Assembly (NCBI GenBank): GCA_033344795.1
Contig: JAWPMS010000001.1
Span: forward strand, 4,464,001-4,528,000
Length of the DNA stretch: 64,000 nucleotides
Direction: 5' to 3'
Origin: SHLQ01 sp033344795
GTDB lineage: Bacteria; Actinomycetota; Acidimicrobiia; Acidimicrobiales; SHLQ01
Shown here: positions 31,779 to 39,985 of the stretch, piece after piece
Numbering within the stretch: the stretch's first letter is position 1
Layout: each line of letters starts with the position of its first letter
Translations under genes and position numbers: made by a program
The notes under the pieces: generated by a model
Seen by the model: only the letters and a program-made list of their open reading frames with translations
The model's database searches: none
What the model was told of the DNA's origin: nothing

Positions 31779-33497
31779 CTATGGCGATGCCCGTCGATCG
31801 ACCGATGCCACTCGACCGGCCTCCATGGTGATGACCTGGTCGGCTCGCTCCAGGGCGTGTTGGCGGTGCGAGATCGCGATGATCGTGCTCGACCCGTCGG
31901 ATCGAAGCCGTTGCCACAGCTCGCGTTCGGTGTTCACGTCGAGCGCGCTCGAGACATCGTCGACAACGAGCAGCTCGGGCTTGGTGAAGAGCGCCCGAGC
32001 GGTCGCCACCCGCTGTGCCTGACCCCCCGACAGCCGCAGGCCGCGCGCACCGACGGTCGTATGCACACCCTGGGGCATGTCGGCCAGATCGGTTCGCAGG
32101 GTGGTGAGCTCGAGCACCTCGTCGAGCCGGGAGGTCTCGCGCCCGAGTGCGATGTTGTCGGCGAGCGTTTCGCTGAACAGATTCGGCACTTGCGGAAGGT
32201 AGGCCGCGTTGGGCGGCACGAACCAGGCCGCCGGATCGTCGATCTCCGCGCCGTTCCAACGGATCGTGCCCGCCTGCATGGGTGAGAGGCCGACGATGGC
32301 CCGCAGCAGTGTCGACTTGCCGGACCCGACACCACCGGTGACCACGACGAAGCTGCCGCGCTCGATGTCGAGGTTCACGTCGGCAACACCACTCGAGCCA
32401 CCGGGGTAGACCGACGTGAGGCCTCGAATCTCGAGGTGGTCGAGGGCGACGCGTTCAGGGTCGGGCAGACGTTCGAGCATCTGATCGTTCGGCTCGATGG
32501 TCACGTCGATGTGGTCGAGCAGGTCGTCGATTCGGTCGGAGGCAACCATGTCTCCCATCCGACCGTACGCCACCATCGCTTGTTCGCGCGAGGTGATGAG
32601 GCGTGCGAGGAATCGAGGCAGCTGGCCGAGCTCGACGGCATACGCGACGAACAGTGCGAGGTCGCCGACGCTGAACTCGCCGGATCGGACGGCTGGCACC
32701 AAGACGAGCAGCGTCAACCCAATCGTCACGTCGGAGGTCGAAGATGCGATGCCGTCGACGGTCTGTTGCAGCACGGTGTCTCGAACGGCGGTGCGCCGAC
32801 GAATGGCGGTGTGACGCTCGAGTCGGTGGATCGCGGCTTCCTCTTTGCCAGCGAGGCGGAATGCGAGAAGCCCGGCGAAGGCTTCGCCGAGGAAGGAGGT
32901 CACTCGACTCGTCGCTTCGCGGTCGGCGGCGCGCGCCGCGTAGAGCCTCGGTGTCAGGTAGCGGGTGATGGCGGTGACCACCGCAACGGGAACGAGGGCG
33001 ATGAAGGCCGCGCCCAAGTGGATCGACGACATGACGGCCATGGCGCCGATCGAGTAAACGATCATGCCCGAGCCATCGAGCCACGAGTCGGTCCAGAGCA
33101 CAGCGTCTCGGGCATCGTCGCCGAAGCGCGTGATCGCCTCCGCGGGGCTGGCGGGCAGTGTTGCGGCTCGGGGGCCTCCGCTCTCGGTTTGTGCGGCGAG
33201 CATGTTGGTCCGCAGCAAGGTGAGCGCGGCCAGCCACCACCGCACCACGTAGTAGATGGCGAACCAGAAGACGATCCATCCGACGGCTTCGCTCACGCCG
33301 ATGGCGATAAGCAGCCCGTTGACCGACTGACTTTCCGCCAGCGCGTCGAAGACGAGTTTGAGAAGCCAACCGGTCCAGAGGGGAAGCAGGAAGAAGGCGG
33401 TCCACAGCACCCATGAGGCACCCCAGAGGCCGCGGCGGAAGGTGCCAGTTCGCCATCCGAAGCGAAACGGTCTGATGTCGGTGCGCGTGTCGGTCAT
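31779..33497 (-). CDS. ABC exporter half-transporter (subunit 2)
   Basis: 572 residues with six membrane helices and a nucleotide-binding domain. Walker A is GGVGSGKSTLL, the signature LSGGQAQRVATARAL, and the Walker B region LLVVDDVSSALD. The residue after the Walker B Asp is Asp rather than the usual catalytic Glu, and the H-loop is IAISHRQHAL. The gene overlaps the upstream half-transporter gene by 4 bases. The two probably form a heterodimer with one degenerate ATP site, as known for TM287/288-like exporters. The cargo is unknown. Confidence 0.93.
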   Translation of the reverse strand: MTDTRTDIRPFRFGWRTGTFRRGLWGASWVLWTAFFLLPLWTGWLLKLVFDALAESQSVNGLLIAIGVSEAVGWIVFWFAIYYVVRWWLAALTLLRTNMLAAQTESGGPRAATLPASPAEAITRFGDDARDAVLWTDSWLDGSGMIVYSIGAMAVMSSIHLGAAFIALVPVAVVTAITRYLTPRLYAARAADREATSRVTSFLGEAFAGLLAFRLAGKEEAAIHRLERHTAIRRRTAVRDTVLQQTVDGIASSTSDVTIGLTLLVLVPAVRSGEFSVGDLALFVAYAVELGQLPRFLARLITSREQAMVAYGRMGDMVASDRIDDLLDHIDVTIEPNDQMLERLPDPERVALDHLEIRGLTSVYPGGSSGVADVNLDIERGSFVVVTGGVGSGKSTLLRAIVGLSPMQAGTIRWNGAEIDDPAAWFVPPNAAYLPQVPNLFSETLADNIALGRETSRLDEVLELTTLRTDLADMPQGVHTTVGARGLRLSGGQAQRVATARALFTKPELLVVDDVSSALDVNTERELWQRLRSDGSSTIIAISHRQHALERADQVITMEAGRVASVDRRASP

Positions 33498-35254
33498 GTC
33501 GGCACCTCGTCGATGACTGCGCCGGAACCGGCTCGGAGGAATCGTGCGTAGTGGCTGGCCGCGTCGTCTCGGAGCGCCGCCGTGGGGCCTACTTCGATCG
33601 CCTCGCCGCCATCGAGGATCAGGATCTGGTCGAGGCGTTCGACCGTCGACAGTCGGTGGGCGATCACGACGGCCGTCCGTCCGCGCAACAACCGGTCGAT
33701 CGCCGTGGTGACTCGAGCCTCGGTTTCGGGGTCGATCCGCGACGATGCCTCATCGAGCAGCACGAAGTCGGGCGATCGGAGGAACAGTCGGGTCAGGGCA
33801 ATCAGCTGCCCCTCCCCCGCCGACAGCCCTGAGCCGGCCGGCCCGAGCGTGGTCTCGAGGCCATCGGGCATCCCCTCGACCCATTCGAGCAGGTCGAGGC
33901 TGGCGAGCGCGTTGCGGACATCGGCGTCGCTGATGCTCTCGTCGAAGAGTGTCATGTTGTCTCGGATCGACGCCGAGAACAGGTGAACGTCTTGGGAGAC
34001 GACCCCGGTGCGGGCCCGCAGGTCGGCCAGCGCGATCTGGTCCAGCTCGACCCCGCCGAGGCGGATCGATCCATCGGTTGGTTCGACCAGACGGAGGAGC
34101 AGCCGGGCCAACGTGGTCTTGCCGCTGCCGGTTCGGCCGAGCACGCCGATCGATGTTCCCGCCGGCACCGAAAGCGTCACGTCGTCGATGACTCGTAGGG
34201 GGTCGTCCTCGTCGGCGTAGTTGAAGCCGAGCGACTCGAGCTCCAAGCCGAGCGCCCCCGAAGGCAGGGTGGCCGACCCGGTATCGGCAATGGCCGACGA
34301 TTCGTCGAGCAGTTGCAGCGTGCGGATCATGCCACCGGCAGCTCGTTGCACGCGCTCGGTCTCGTCGGCCAGCTCGCCGAGTGGGACGCGAAGAATCTGG
34401 GTGTACTGGAACAGGAGATATGCGGTGCCGAGGGTGATCGCATCCCGCTGGAGGAGCGCAGCGGCGATGGCCAGAACGACGAGCCCGCCGACAACGAACA
34501 CGGCGTTCGAGATGACCCAGAGCGTGACGGCCTGACGCTCCCGTCCGAGCGTCGACCGCAACACGGCGGCGCTGGCCCGTTGGAAGGTTGCGACGGCATG
34601 GCTGCCGCTGCCGTTGCTACGCAAGTCGTCGGCGCCGGCGAGCCGTTCCTCCACTTCGCCGAGCATGCGGCCTGTCGTCGCCTGCTCTGACGCGGCTTCG
34701 TCAACGGCACGGTTTCTGAGCAAGAAGACGGTGGCGATCGCTAGCCCGAGGTAGGCCGCGAGGCCGAGGCCGATCAGCGGGTCACGCCAAAACACGATGG
34801 CGATGAGCCCGAGGAGGGTGACGAACGCCGCCACTGCCTTGACGGCGAACCTCGACACGAACTCGCTGAGCGCGGTGACGTCGCCGTCGACGCGGCTGAC
34901 GAGCTCGCCGGGACTCGTGCTCCGGTGGAACGCAAGGTCGAGGTGCATCACGTGTCGGGTGAGGCGAGACCGGAGCTCGTTGGTCACCGTCCATGCGAGG
35001 TCGGCGGCCGTCCAAGCCACGGCGACCGACATGAGTTGGCGAGCGATACCCATCGCCACGTAGGCACCTGCGAGGAACAACAGCTGCTGACGCGAGGCGC
35101 CCGCGGCTGCGTCGTCGATGAACTTGGCGATCAGCAGCGGGCCGGCGAGAGGCAGCGCGCCGGCAATGGCGAGCACGCCGCTCATCACGGCCATGCGGGC
35201 GCGATGGGGCGCGACAAGCGCAAGCAATGCAGACCACGGACTCTGACGTTTCAC
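33494..35254 (-). CDS. ABC exporter half-transporter (subunit 1)
   Basis: 586 residues with six membrane helices and a C-terminal nucleotide-binding domain. Walker A is GRTGSGKTTL, and Walker B is FVLLDEASSRIDPETE with the catalytic Glu intact. The signature reads LSAGEGQLIALTRLF, where LSGGQ has become LSAGE. The H-loop is VIAHRLSTV. In a heterodimer with the downstream subunit, one ATP site would combine this Walker B Glu with the partner's good LSGGQ signature and be active, while the other would be weak. The genes overlap by ATGA. Confidence 0.93.
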   Translation of the reverse strand: MKRQSPWSALLALVAPHRARMAVMSGVLAIAGALPLAGPLLIAKFIDDAAAGASRQQLLFLAGAYVAMGIARQLMSVAVAWTAADLAWTVTNELRSRLTRHVMHLDLAFHRSTSPGELVSRVDGDVTALSEFVSRFAVKAVAAFVTLLGLIAIVFWRDPLIGLGLAAYLGLAIATVFLLRNRAVDEAASEQATTGRMLGEVEERLAGADDLRSNGSGSHAVATFQRASAAVLRSTLGRERQAVTLWVISNAVFVVGGLVVLAIAAALLQRDAITLGTAYLLFQYTQILRVPLGELADETERVQRAAGGMIRTLQLLDESSAIADTGSATLPSGALGLELESLGFNYADEDDPLRVIDDVTLSVPAGTSIGVLGRTGSGKTTLARLLLRLVEPTDGSIRLGGVELDQIALADLRARTGVVSQDVHLFSASIRDNMTLFDESISDADVRNALASLDLLEWVEGMPDGLETTLGPAGSGLSAGEGQLIALTRLFLRSPDFVLLDEASSRIDPETEARVTTAIDRLLRGRTAVVIAHRLSTVERLDQILILDGGEAIEVGPTAALRDDAASHYARFLRAGSGAVIDEVPT

Positions 35255-35266
35255 CGGCGGGACTGC

Positions 35267-35704
35267 CTACAGACCGAGGGCGCTGCGGATCGGGTCGCCG
35301 AAGAGGACGAGCACACCCAGCACGGTCATCAACACGGTCTGCACGTTGAACCGAGCGTCGAGTTTGGAGTCAAGCCGATCAATACGTGCGTCGAGCCGGC
35401 TGATGTCGCTCCGAACATCTGTGAAGCGACGGTCCATGTCAGATGCGATTGCGTCGAAACGCTTGTCGACTCCATCGAAGCGGCGGTCGAGGTCGCTCGA
35501 CAGAGCATCGAATCGGCGATCGATGTCGGCCGACAGGGCGTCGATCCGAAAGTCGACGGCGTCGATGCGTGCTTCGATGCCGTTGAAGCGTTCGCCGTAG
35601 GATCCGATTGCTTGGGCCATACTCACGTGTTCAACGGTAACAGTTGTGATCTTGGTCTCGAGCTCGAGACGCACACGGTCGAGCTCGGCTTGCGTGATGG
35701 CCAT
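35267..35704 (-). CDS. Coiled-coil protein with C-terminal membrane anchor
   Basis: 145 residues. Residues about 40-118 are heptad-like repeats (RIDALSADIDRRFDALSSDLDRRFDGVDKRFDAIASDMDRRF), which form a long coiled coil. A hydrophobic segment lies at about 122-138 (TVLMTVLGVLVLFG). It is probably a membrane-anchored oligomer with the coiled coil in the cytoplasm. The protein at 61262-61636 has the same plan. It ends 12 bases before the exporter operon start, so it may be its first gene. The function is unknown. Confidence 0.75.
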   Translation of the reverse strand: MAITQAELDRVRLELETKITTVTVEHVSMAQAIGSYGERFNGIEARIDAVDFRIDALSADIDRRFDALSSDLDRRFDGVDKRFDAIASDMDRRFTDVRSDISRLDARIDRLDSKLDARFNVQTVLMTVLGVLVLFGDPIRSALGL

Positions 35705-35806
35705 CTGGCCATTCCTTCAGGTTTGGGGCGACGGAAGGTTCAGCCTTCGAGAGATCGCCAACGTACCGAGCCGGTGTGACACTCCGTCATGTCCGCAAGC
35801 AGGCGA

Positions 35807-37372
35807 TCAGGTGGCCGATGTCGACGCAACTTCGAAGAGCAGCTCGCACGAGCGGGGTGGTTCAATCATGTCGTCGGCTCGGTGACGACACGTGTCTTCA
35901 CCGAGTCCGCCACTGGTCGCGTCGGAGTCGAGAATGAAGATGTTGTCGGGGCCGGTGTTTCCGTTGACGTCGTCGATTCCACGACCACCGAATATCGCGT
36001 CGTTGCCCGGTCCGCCGCGAACGTAGTCGCGCCCTTCGAACCCCCAGAGAGTGTCGTCGCCGACTCCCCCGAACATTCGATCCCAGCGGTTGCTGCCCAC
36101 GAGGAGGTCGGCACCCGCGCCTCCGAAGAGCCGAGCGCCTGCGCTGTCGAACCGTGTTGTCTGCCCGTTCACGCGAAGGTCTTGCTCGGTGTTCGAAAAG
36201 AGCGTGTCGTCGCCATCGCCGCCGCGCAGCGTGTCTGCGCCGTCCTCACCGAAAAGGGTGTCGTCGCCAGTCCATCCGCTGAGCACGTCGTCTCCGCCGC
36301 GACCGTGCAGTTCGTCGTTGCCAGCTCCACCAAAGATCTCGTCTGTGCCGCGACCGCCCGTGATGTGATCGTCACCTGCCGACCCGAACAACCGAGTCGG
36401 CCCGGGCCCGAGGATTCTGATCGTGTCGTCGCCTTCCTCGCCGTCGACGATTGCGTCAACTCCGCCATTTGTGCTAATCGAGTCGGCGCCCATTCCGCCT
36501 CGGACCGTTGTCGAACGGAAGCCCAAGAAGTAGATCTCATCAGCGCCACCGCCGCCGTCGATGAAGACGTTCTCGGCAGCGCCCCCGAGAATCAGGTCGC
36601 TGCCTGGCCCACCGGTGAGAGTCCCGTTCTCCACGTTGCCCATGAGTATCCTGTCTTCACCGAACCCACCGTTGACGGAGGAACCGCGCATGTTGCCGTC
36701 ACCCAAAGTGACCTCGTCGTTTCCTGCACCGGCATTGACGAGCGATGCGACGACCAGGGACCCCGAGATCTGGTCGTCGCCGTCGCCGCCGAGGATGGTC
36801 GAGTTGGTGGTATCGCCAAACGTCAGGCGGTCATTGCCGCTTCCGCCCTGAACCCAGGTCACGTCTCGAAAAGTGATGTAGTCATCACCTTCGCCGCCAA
36901 AGAGGGATGAGCCACTCCCCGAGCTATTGATTCTGTCGTTGCCACGTCCACCTTGGACCCAAGCATCGTCCCCGGAATTGAGGTTGTCGTTGCCCTCGTC
37001 ACCATAGATCGCTGAGCCACTTCCGAAGCTCAGGATTCTGTCATCACCCTCGCCGCCGTGGGCAATCTGATCGGTGCCCTGCAGCAGGATGCTGTCGTCC
37101 CCGAGCCCACCGAGGACGGTAGTGCCCGCGCTGTCCACACAGATCGAGTCATCGCCCCCGAGACCACTCACCACGAGAGGGCTATCGCCTGTCTTTCCGT
37201 TCCCGATGACAACAATCGCGTCGTCGCCGTCAGTTCCTGTCACGTCTGTCGTCGGGTTTTCCAGAAACATCGTCGGGATGGCTCCGAGGCAATTGCCTTG
37301 CGCACCCGCTGTCGAGGTCGTGCCCATGATCAGCAAGATCACTACCGCCGCGCCGACTTTCGGATTCATCAT
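35807..37372 (-). CDS. Secreted RTX-repeat calcium-binding protein
   Basis: About 521 residues from the ATG at 37372 (GGGGAT about 10 bases upstream). A signal peptide (MMNPKVGAAVVILLIMGTTSTAGAQG) precedes a chain made almost wholly of hemolysin-type calcium-binding repeats (GGxGxDxxx), such as GGEGDDRILSFG, GGDGDDQISGS, GGRGTDEIFGGAGNDELHGRGGDD. The repeats run from about residue 40 to 500, with a final Cys pair. No catalytic domain is visible, so it may be structural, an adhesin or a matrix protein. It shares the repeat type with the 10583-12184 protein. An earlier in-frame start at 37570 would add 66 residues without a signal peptide. Confidence 0.85.
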   Translation of the reverse strand: MMNPKVGAAVVILLIMGTTSTAGAQGNCLGAIPTMFLENPTTDVTGTDGDDAIVVIGNGKTGDSPLVVSGLGGDDSICVDSAGTTVLGGLGDDSILLQGTDQIAHGGEGDDRILSFGSGSAIYGDEGNDNLNSGDDAWVQGGRGNDRINSSGSGSSLFGGEGDDYITFRDVTWVQGGSGNDRLTFGDTTNSTILGGDGDDQISGSLVVASLVNAGAGNDEVTLGDGNMRGSSVNGGFGEDRILMGNVENGTLTGGPGSDLILGGAAENVFIDGGGGADEIYFLGFRSTTVRGGMGADSISTNGGVDAIVDGEEGDDTIRILGPGPTRLFGSAGDDHITGGRGTDEIFGGAGNDELHGRGGDDVLSGWTGDDTLFGEDGADTLRGGDGDDTLFSNTEQDLRVNGQTTRFDSAGARLFGGAGADLLVGSNRWDRMFGGVGDDTLWGFEGRDYVRGGPGNDAIFGGRGIDDVNGNTGPDNIFILDSDATSGGLGEDTCRHRADDMIEPPRSCELLFEVASTSAT

Positions 37373-37471
37373 CTTGTTGGATCCCCTGTTGACGTCCGCA
37401 ATGAATCGCCAAGGCTTACACATCGTGTTCGCACGGTGGGCGACTCTTGACCGTGACGAGGAGAGCCCGAA

Positions 37472-37508
37472 CCGGGCCGCCACCTCCGTTGTGGAAGTGA
37501 CGGCCCGG
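37472..37508 (-). terminator. Hairpin terminator of the EF-Tu gene
   Basis: CCGGGCCG (37472-37479) and CGGCCCGG (37501-37508) pair over 8 bases, 3 bases after the stop codon. It separates tuf from the RTX gene. No long U tract. Confidence 0.6.
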
Positions 37509-37511
37509 GGG

Positions 37512-38699
37512 TCAATCGGGTGTACCGATTGTGGTGATGGTGCCGGCGCCGATGGTGCGGTTGCCTTCACGCATGGCGAAGGTCAGACCGACATCGATGG
37601 CCACCGGACGCTGCAGCGTGACGCTCACGTCGCAGCGACTACCCGGCTGCACCAACGATCCGTCATCGACGGTGATCACACCGGTGACACCTGCAGTGAG
37701 GAAGAAGAACTGCGGCGCGTAGCCGCTCTGGAACGGCCGAGACCGTCCTCCCTCTTCCTTACTGAGCACGTACACCGAAGCGGTCAGCTCGCGCTGGGGC
37801 TCAATCGAGCCCGGCGCGCACACGACCATGCCACGCTCCACGGCGTCCTTGTCGACGCCGCGAAGCAACATGCCGACGTTGTCGCCCGCTTCGGCCTCGG
37901 TCATCGTCCGCCGGAACGACTCGATGCCCGTGACCACCGCTTCGACCGGCTCGCGCAGGCCAACAACCTCAACGGTGTCGCCAACGTCGAGCCGACCTCG
38001 GGTGACCATGCCGGTGACGACGGTTCCACGTCCGGTGATCGTCTGCACTCCCTCCACTGCGAGCAGGAAGGGGTCGGCAATCGATCGATCCGGAAGCGGA
38101 ATCGTGGCGTCGACCGCGTCGAGCAACTCCATGACGGTCGCCTCCCATGCCAGGTCGCCCCCGAGGGCGCCCAGTGCGGAGACGGCAACCATGGGCACTG
38201 TGTCGCTGTCGTAGCCGTGGGCTTCCAACATCTCGCGCAGCTCGAGCTCGACGAGCTCGAGTAGTTCGGGATCGGCCTGGTCGGCCTTGTTGATGGCAAC
38301 GACCATGTGCTCGACACCGACCTGACGGGCCAGGATGATGTGTTCACGTGTCTGGGGTGCGGCACCGTCGGCGCCGGACACCACGAGGATCGCACCGTCG
38401 ACCTGGGCCGCGCCGGTGATCATGTTCTTCACGAAGTCGGCGTGGCCGGGCATGTCGATGTGGGCGTAGTGACGGCTGGCCGTCTCGTATTCGACGTGGC
38501 TGATGTTGATCGTGATCCCGCGGGCCTGCTCTTCAGGCGCCTTGTCGATCTGATCAAACTCCATCCACGTGTCGACACCGTTGGCCTTGGCCAGCACCTT
38601 GGTGATAGCGGCGGTCAGCGTGGTCTTGCCGTGATCGACATGACCCATCGTTCCGATGTTGACGTGCGGCTTCGTGCGAACAAACTCTTGTTTTGCCAT
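37512..38699 (-). CDS. tuf: Divergent elongation factor Tu
   Basis: 395 residues, the normal EF-Tu length. All GTP-binding motifs are present: GHVDHGKTTL (G1), RGITINISHVEYET (G2), DMPGHADF (G3), NKAD (G4) and SAL (G5). Domains II and III follow. It departs from the usual bacterial sequence at several conserved places, for example DMPGH for DCPGH, ADGAAPQTREH for ADGPMPQTREH, and much of domain I switch-proximal sequence. It stands alone, without fusA or ribosomal genes. This fits a second, specialised EF-Tu like those seen in some actinobacteria, perhaps with drug tolerance. AAAGGAG precedes the ATG. It could also be the sole tuf gene of the organism. Confidence 0.93.
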   Translation of the reverse strand: MAKQEFVRTKPHVNIGTMGHVDHGKTTLTAAITKVLAKANGVDTWMEFDQIDKAPEEQARGITINISHVEYETASRHYAHIDMPGHADFVKNMITGAAQVDGAILVVSGADGAAPQTREHIILARQVGVEHMVVAINKADQADPELLELVELELREMLEAHGYDSDTVPMVAVSALGALGGDLAWEATVMELLDAVDATIPLPDRSIADPFLLAVEGVQTITGRGTVVTGMVTRGRLDVGDTVEVVGLREPVEAVVTGIESFRRTMTEAEAGDNVGMLLRGVDKDAVERGMVVCAPGSIEPQRELTASVYVLSKEEGGRSRPFQSGYAPQFFFLTAGVTGVITVDDGSLVQPGSRCDVSVTLQRPVAIDVGLTFAMREGNRTIGAGTITTIGTPD

Positions 38700-38783
38700 G
38701 ATCTTCTCCTTTCATGAGCGCCGCACACCCCGTTGGCGCGCGGCCCATGGCACAACGCACACGCGTGTCAGCGGTGCGTTGGT

Positions 38784-38870
38784 TCGGAGCCCCTCACGTC
38801 AGGCGACGTGCATCGATCTCTCGTTTGTTCAGACCCCGTTCCCAGGGCTCCGAAGATGCGGGAAGGGGTC
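38784..38870 (-). promoter_or_regulatory. Possible pseudoknot in the tuf leader
   Basis: Two inverted repeats interleave upstream of tuf. TCGGAGCCC (38784-38792) pairs with GGGCTCCGA (38845-38853), and GACCCCGTTCCC (38832-38843) pairs with GGGAAGGGGTC (38860-38870) apart from one bulged G. The order A-B-A'-B' can only form together as a pseudoknot, or as two mutually exclusive hairpins. This would suit translational or transcriptional control of the leader. About 385 bases between tuf and the next gene hold no other gene I can support. Confidence 0.5.
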
Positions 38871-39085
38871 AGCTACGTTCGCCGCTGAGCGCGACAAACG
38901 AGACGTCTGATGAGACGCTCGCCAAGGAGAAGAAGATGTCGCGCACGGCAAGCAGTGTGACGGGCGAGGGCAGGTGTCAACGAGTTGCGCGTGAAGAAGG
39001 CGATGGCCTTGACTCCTACCGAACGTCCCGCTGGCGGGAGAAAGACGGCGCGCACAGGGCCGATGACCATGTTAAGAATGTGAAC

Positions 39086-39451
39086 ATGTCCTCGATTCGT
39101 ATGCTTGGCCGCCGCAGCGGTATCCGGTCGAGCCTTAGGTTCTTGGTTCTGGCACTTGTCCTTACTGCGGTGACCGTGCCTGCCCTTACGATCGAGTTGG
39201 CGGCAGCTGGTGAGATCCACGAGGCCCTGGAAGAGCTCACACCGGTGATCGGATCACTGGTAGCTGCGGTCGCCCTCGGCCGCGGGATGTCTGGTGTATA
39301 TCCATCAGAATTCTCGGTGCATAATGCCCTTCATTCCCTGGCACCCATCATGTCGCCGAATGTCGCGACTCCTGTCGCTTTGAGGTTCGGTTCAGACCAA
39401 AGTGAAATCGTCCTTCCACCGCTCGCCGGAGGCCTTCGAGAAGTCAGCTAG
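39086..39451 (+). CDS. Small protein with N-terminal signal/membrane segment
   Basis: About 121 residues from the ATG at 39086. A hydrophobic segment (SLRFLVLALVLTAVTVPALTIELAAAG) could be a signal or anchor, and a second one may lie at about 53-70 (VIGSLVAAVALGRG). The rest has no known motif. It is followed after 64 bases by a small HTH gene on the same strand. An upstream in-frame start at 38714 is improbable because that stretch is Arg-rich and shadowed by structure. Confidence 0.45.
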   Translation: MSSIRMLGRRSGIRSSLRFLVLALVLTAVTVPALTIELAAAGEIHEALEELTPVIGSLVAAVALGRGMSGVYPSEFSVHNALHSLAPIMSPNVATPVALRFGSDQSEIVLPPLAGGLREVS

Positions 39452-39515
39452 TGGCGACCCACGTCGTCACCTACGCAGATTCTCAAGACCACCACGAGCA
39501 AAGGAAGGCACTGCC

Positions 39516-39740
39516 ATGTCTGACGACGAAATACTCGCCGATGTTCTCGGCGTCCTAACCCCTGAAGAGCGCTCCATAGTGAAGATGCTCTACGTAGCCG
39601 AAGCTGATCTCGGACTCACACGAAGCGACATTGCCAAGCTGCTGGACGTAAGTCGTTCGAGCCTCTATCGCCTCGAGCAACGGGCAATGCAGAAGATGAA
39701 AACTCGTGCACGCCGAGCCGGCCTGAGGCCAGCACCGTGA
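39516..39740 (+). CDS. Small sigma-region-4-like HTH protein
   Basis: About 74 residues from the ATG at 39516, with AAGGAAGG upstream. The sequence LTPEERSIVKMLYVAEADLGLTRSDIAKLLDVSRSSLYRLEQRAMQKMKTRARRAG is a sigma-70 region 4/LuxR-like helix-turn-helix with nothing else. It could bind DNA alone or with a partner, or be a remnant of a sigma factor. The last codons overlap a GTG-initiated frame for a small membrane protein, so the two are translationally coupled. Confidence 0.75.
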   Translation: MSDDEILADVLGVLTPEERSIVKMLYVAEADLGLTRSDIAKLLDVSRSSLYRLEQRAMQKMKTRARRAGLRPAP

Positions 39741-39883
39741 AACAGGGAAGCCTCATCTACGCCAAGGCCACGAAACTTGCGCACTTCTTGGAGGCGCACC
39801 CCCTTCCAAGGTTGTTCTTCTGGTTGGCGATGGTCACCGCAGCGATCTTCACCATCGCCCTCGGCGTCCAGAGTCTCTTCTAG
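39737..39883 (+). CDS. 48-residue membrane protein coupled to the HTH gene
   Basis: A short frame starts at GTG 39737, overlapping the stop of the HTH gene (GTGA), and ends at TAG 39883. It encodes KQGSLIYAKATKLAHFLEAH, then PLPRLFFWLAMVTAAIFTIALGVQSLF, a good single membrane helix. The overlap and helix support a real gene, although it is very short. It may anchor or control the HTH protein. Confidence 0.55.
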   Translation: MKQGSLIYAKATKLAHFLEAHPLPRLFFWLAMVTAAIFTIALGVQSLF

Positions 39884-39900
39884 GCAGGGACGCTCCCTGC
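39884..39900 (+). terminator. Hairpin after the small membrane protein gene
   Basis: GCAGGGA-cgc-TCCCTGC forms a 7-pair hairpin directly after the stop at 39883. It probably ends the small HTH/membrane operon. Confidence 0.55.
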
Positions 39901-39985
39901 GGGCAACCGCGCACTCCGCCAAAACTGAATGGGGTGAAGCACTGACCGGACGGGCTGGGACCGTGCGTACAGCCGGTGCCGGCGT

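Noticed and set aside
31752..32259. N-terminal extension of the PhnA frame
   Set aside because: The extension overlaps the exporter gene, is Arg-rich, and is not part of the PhnA family. The ATG at 31752 gives the usual length.
35789..36910. Plus-strand frame opposite the second RTX gene
   Set aside because: Same cause as above: repeat codons leave the opposite strand open. No domain is visible.
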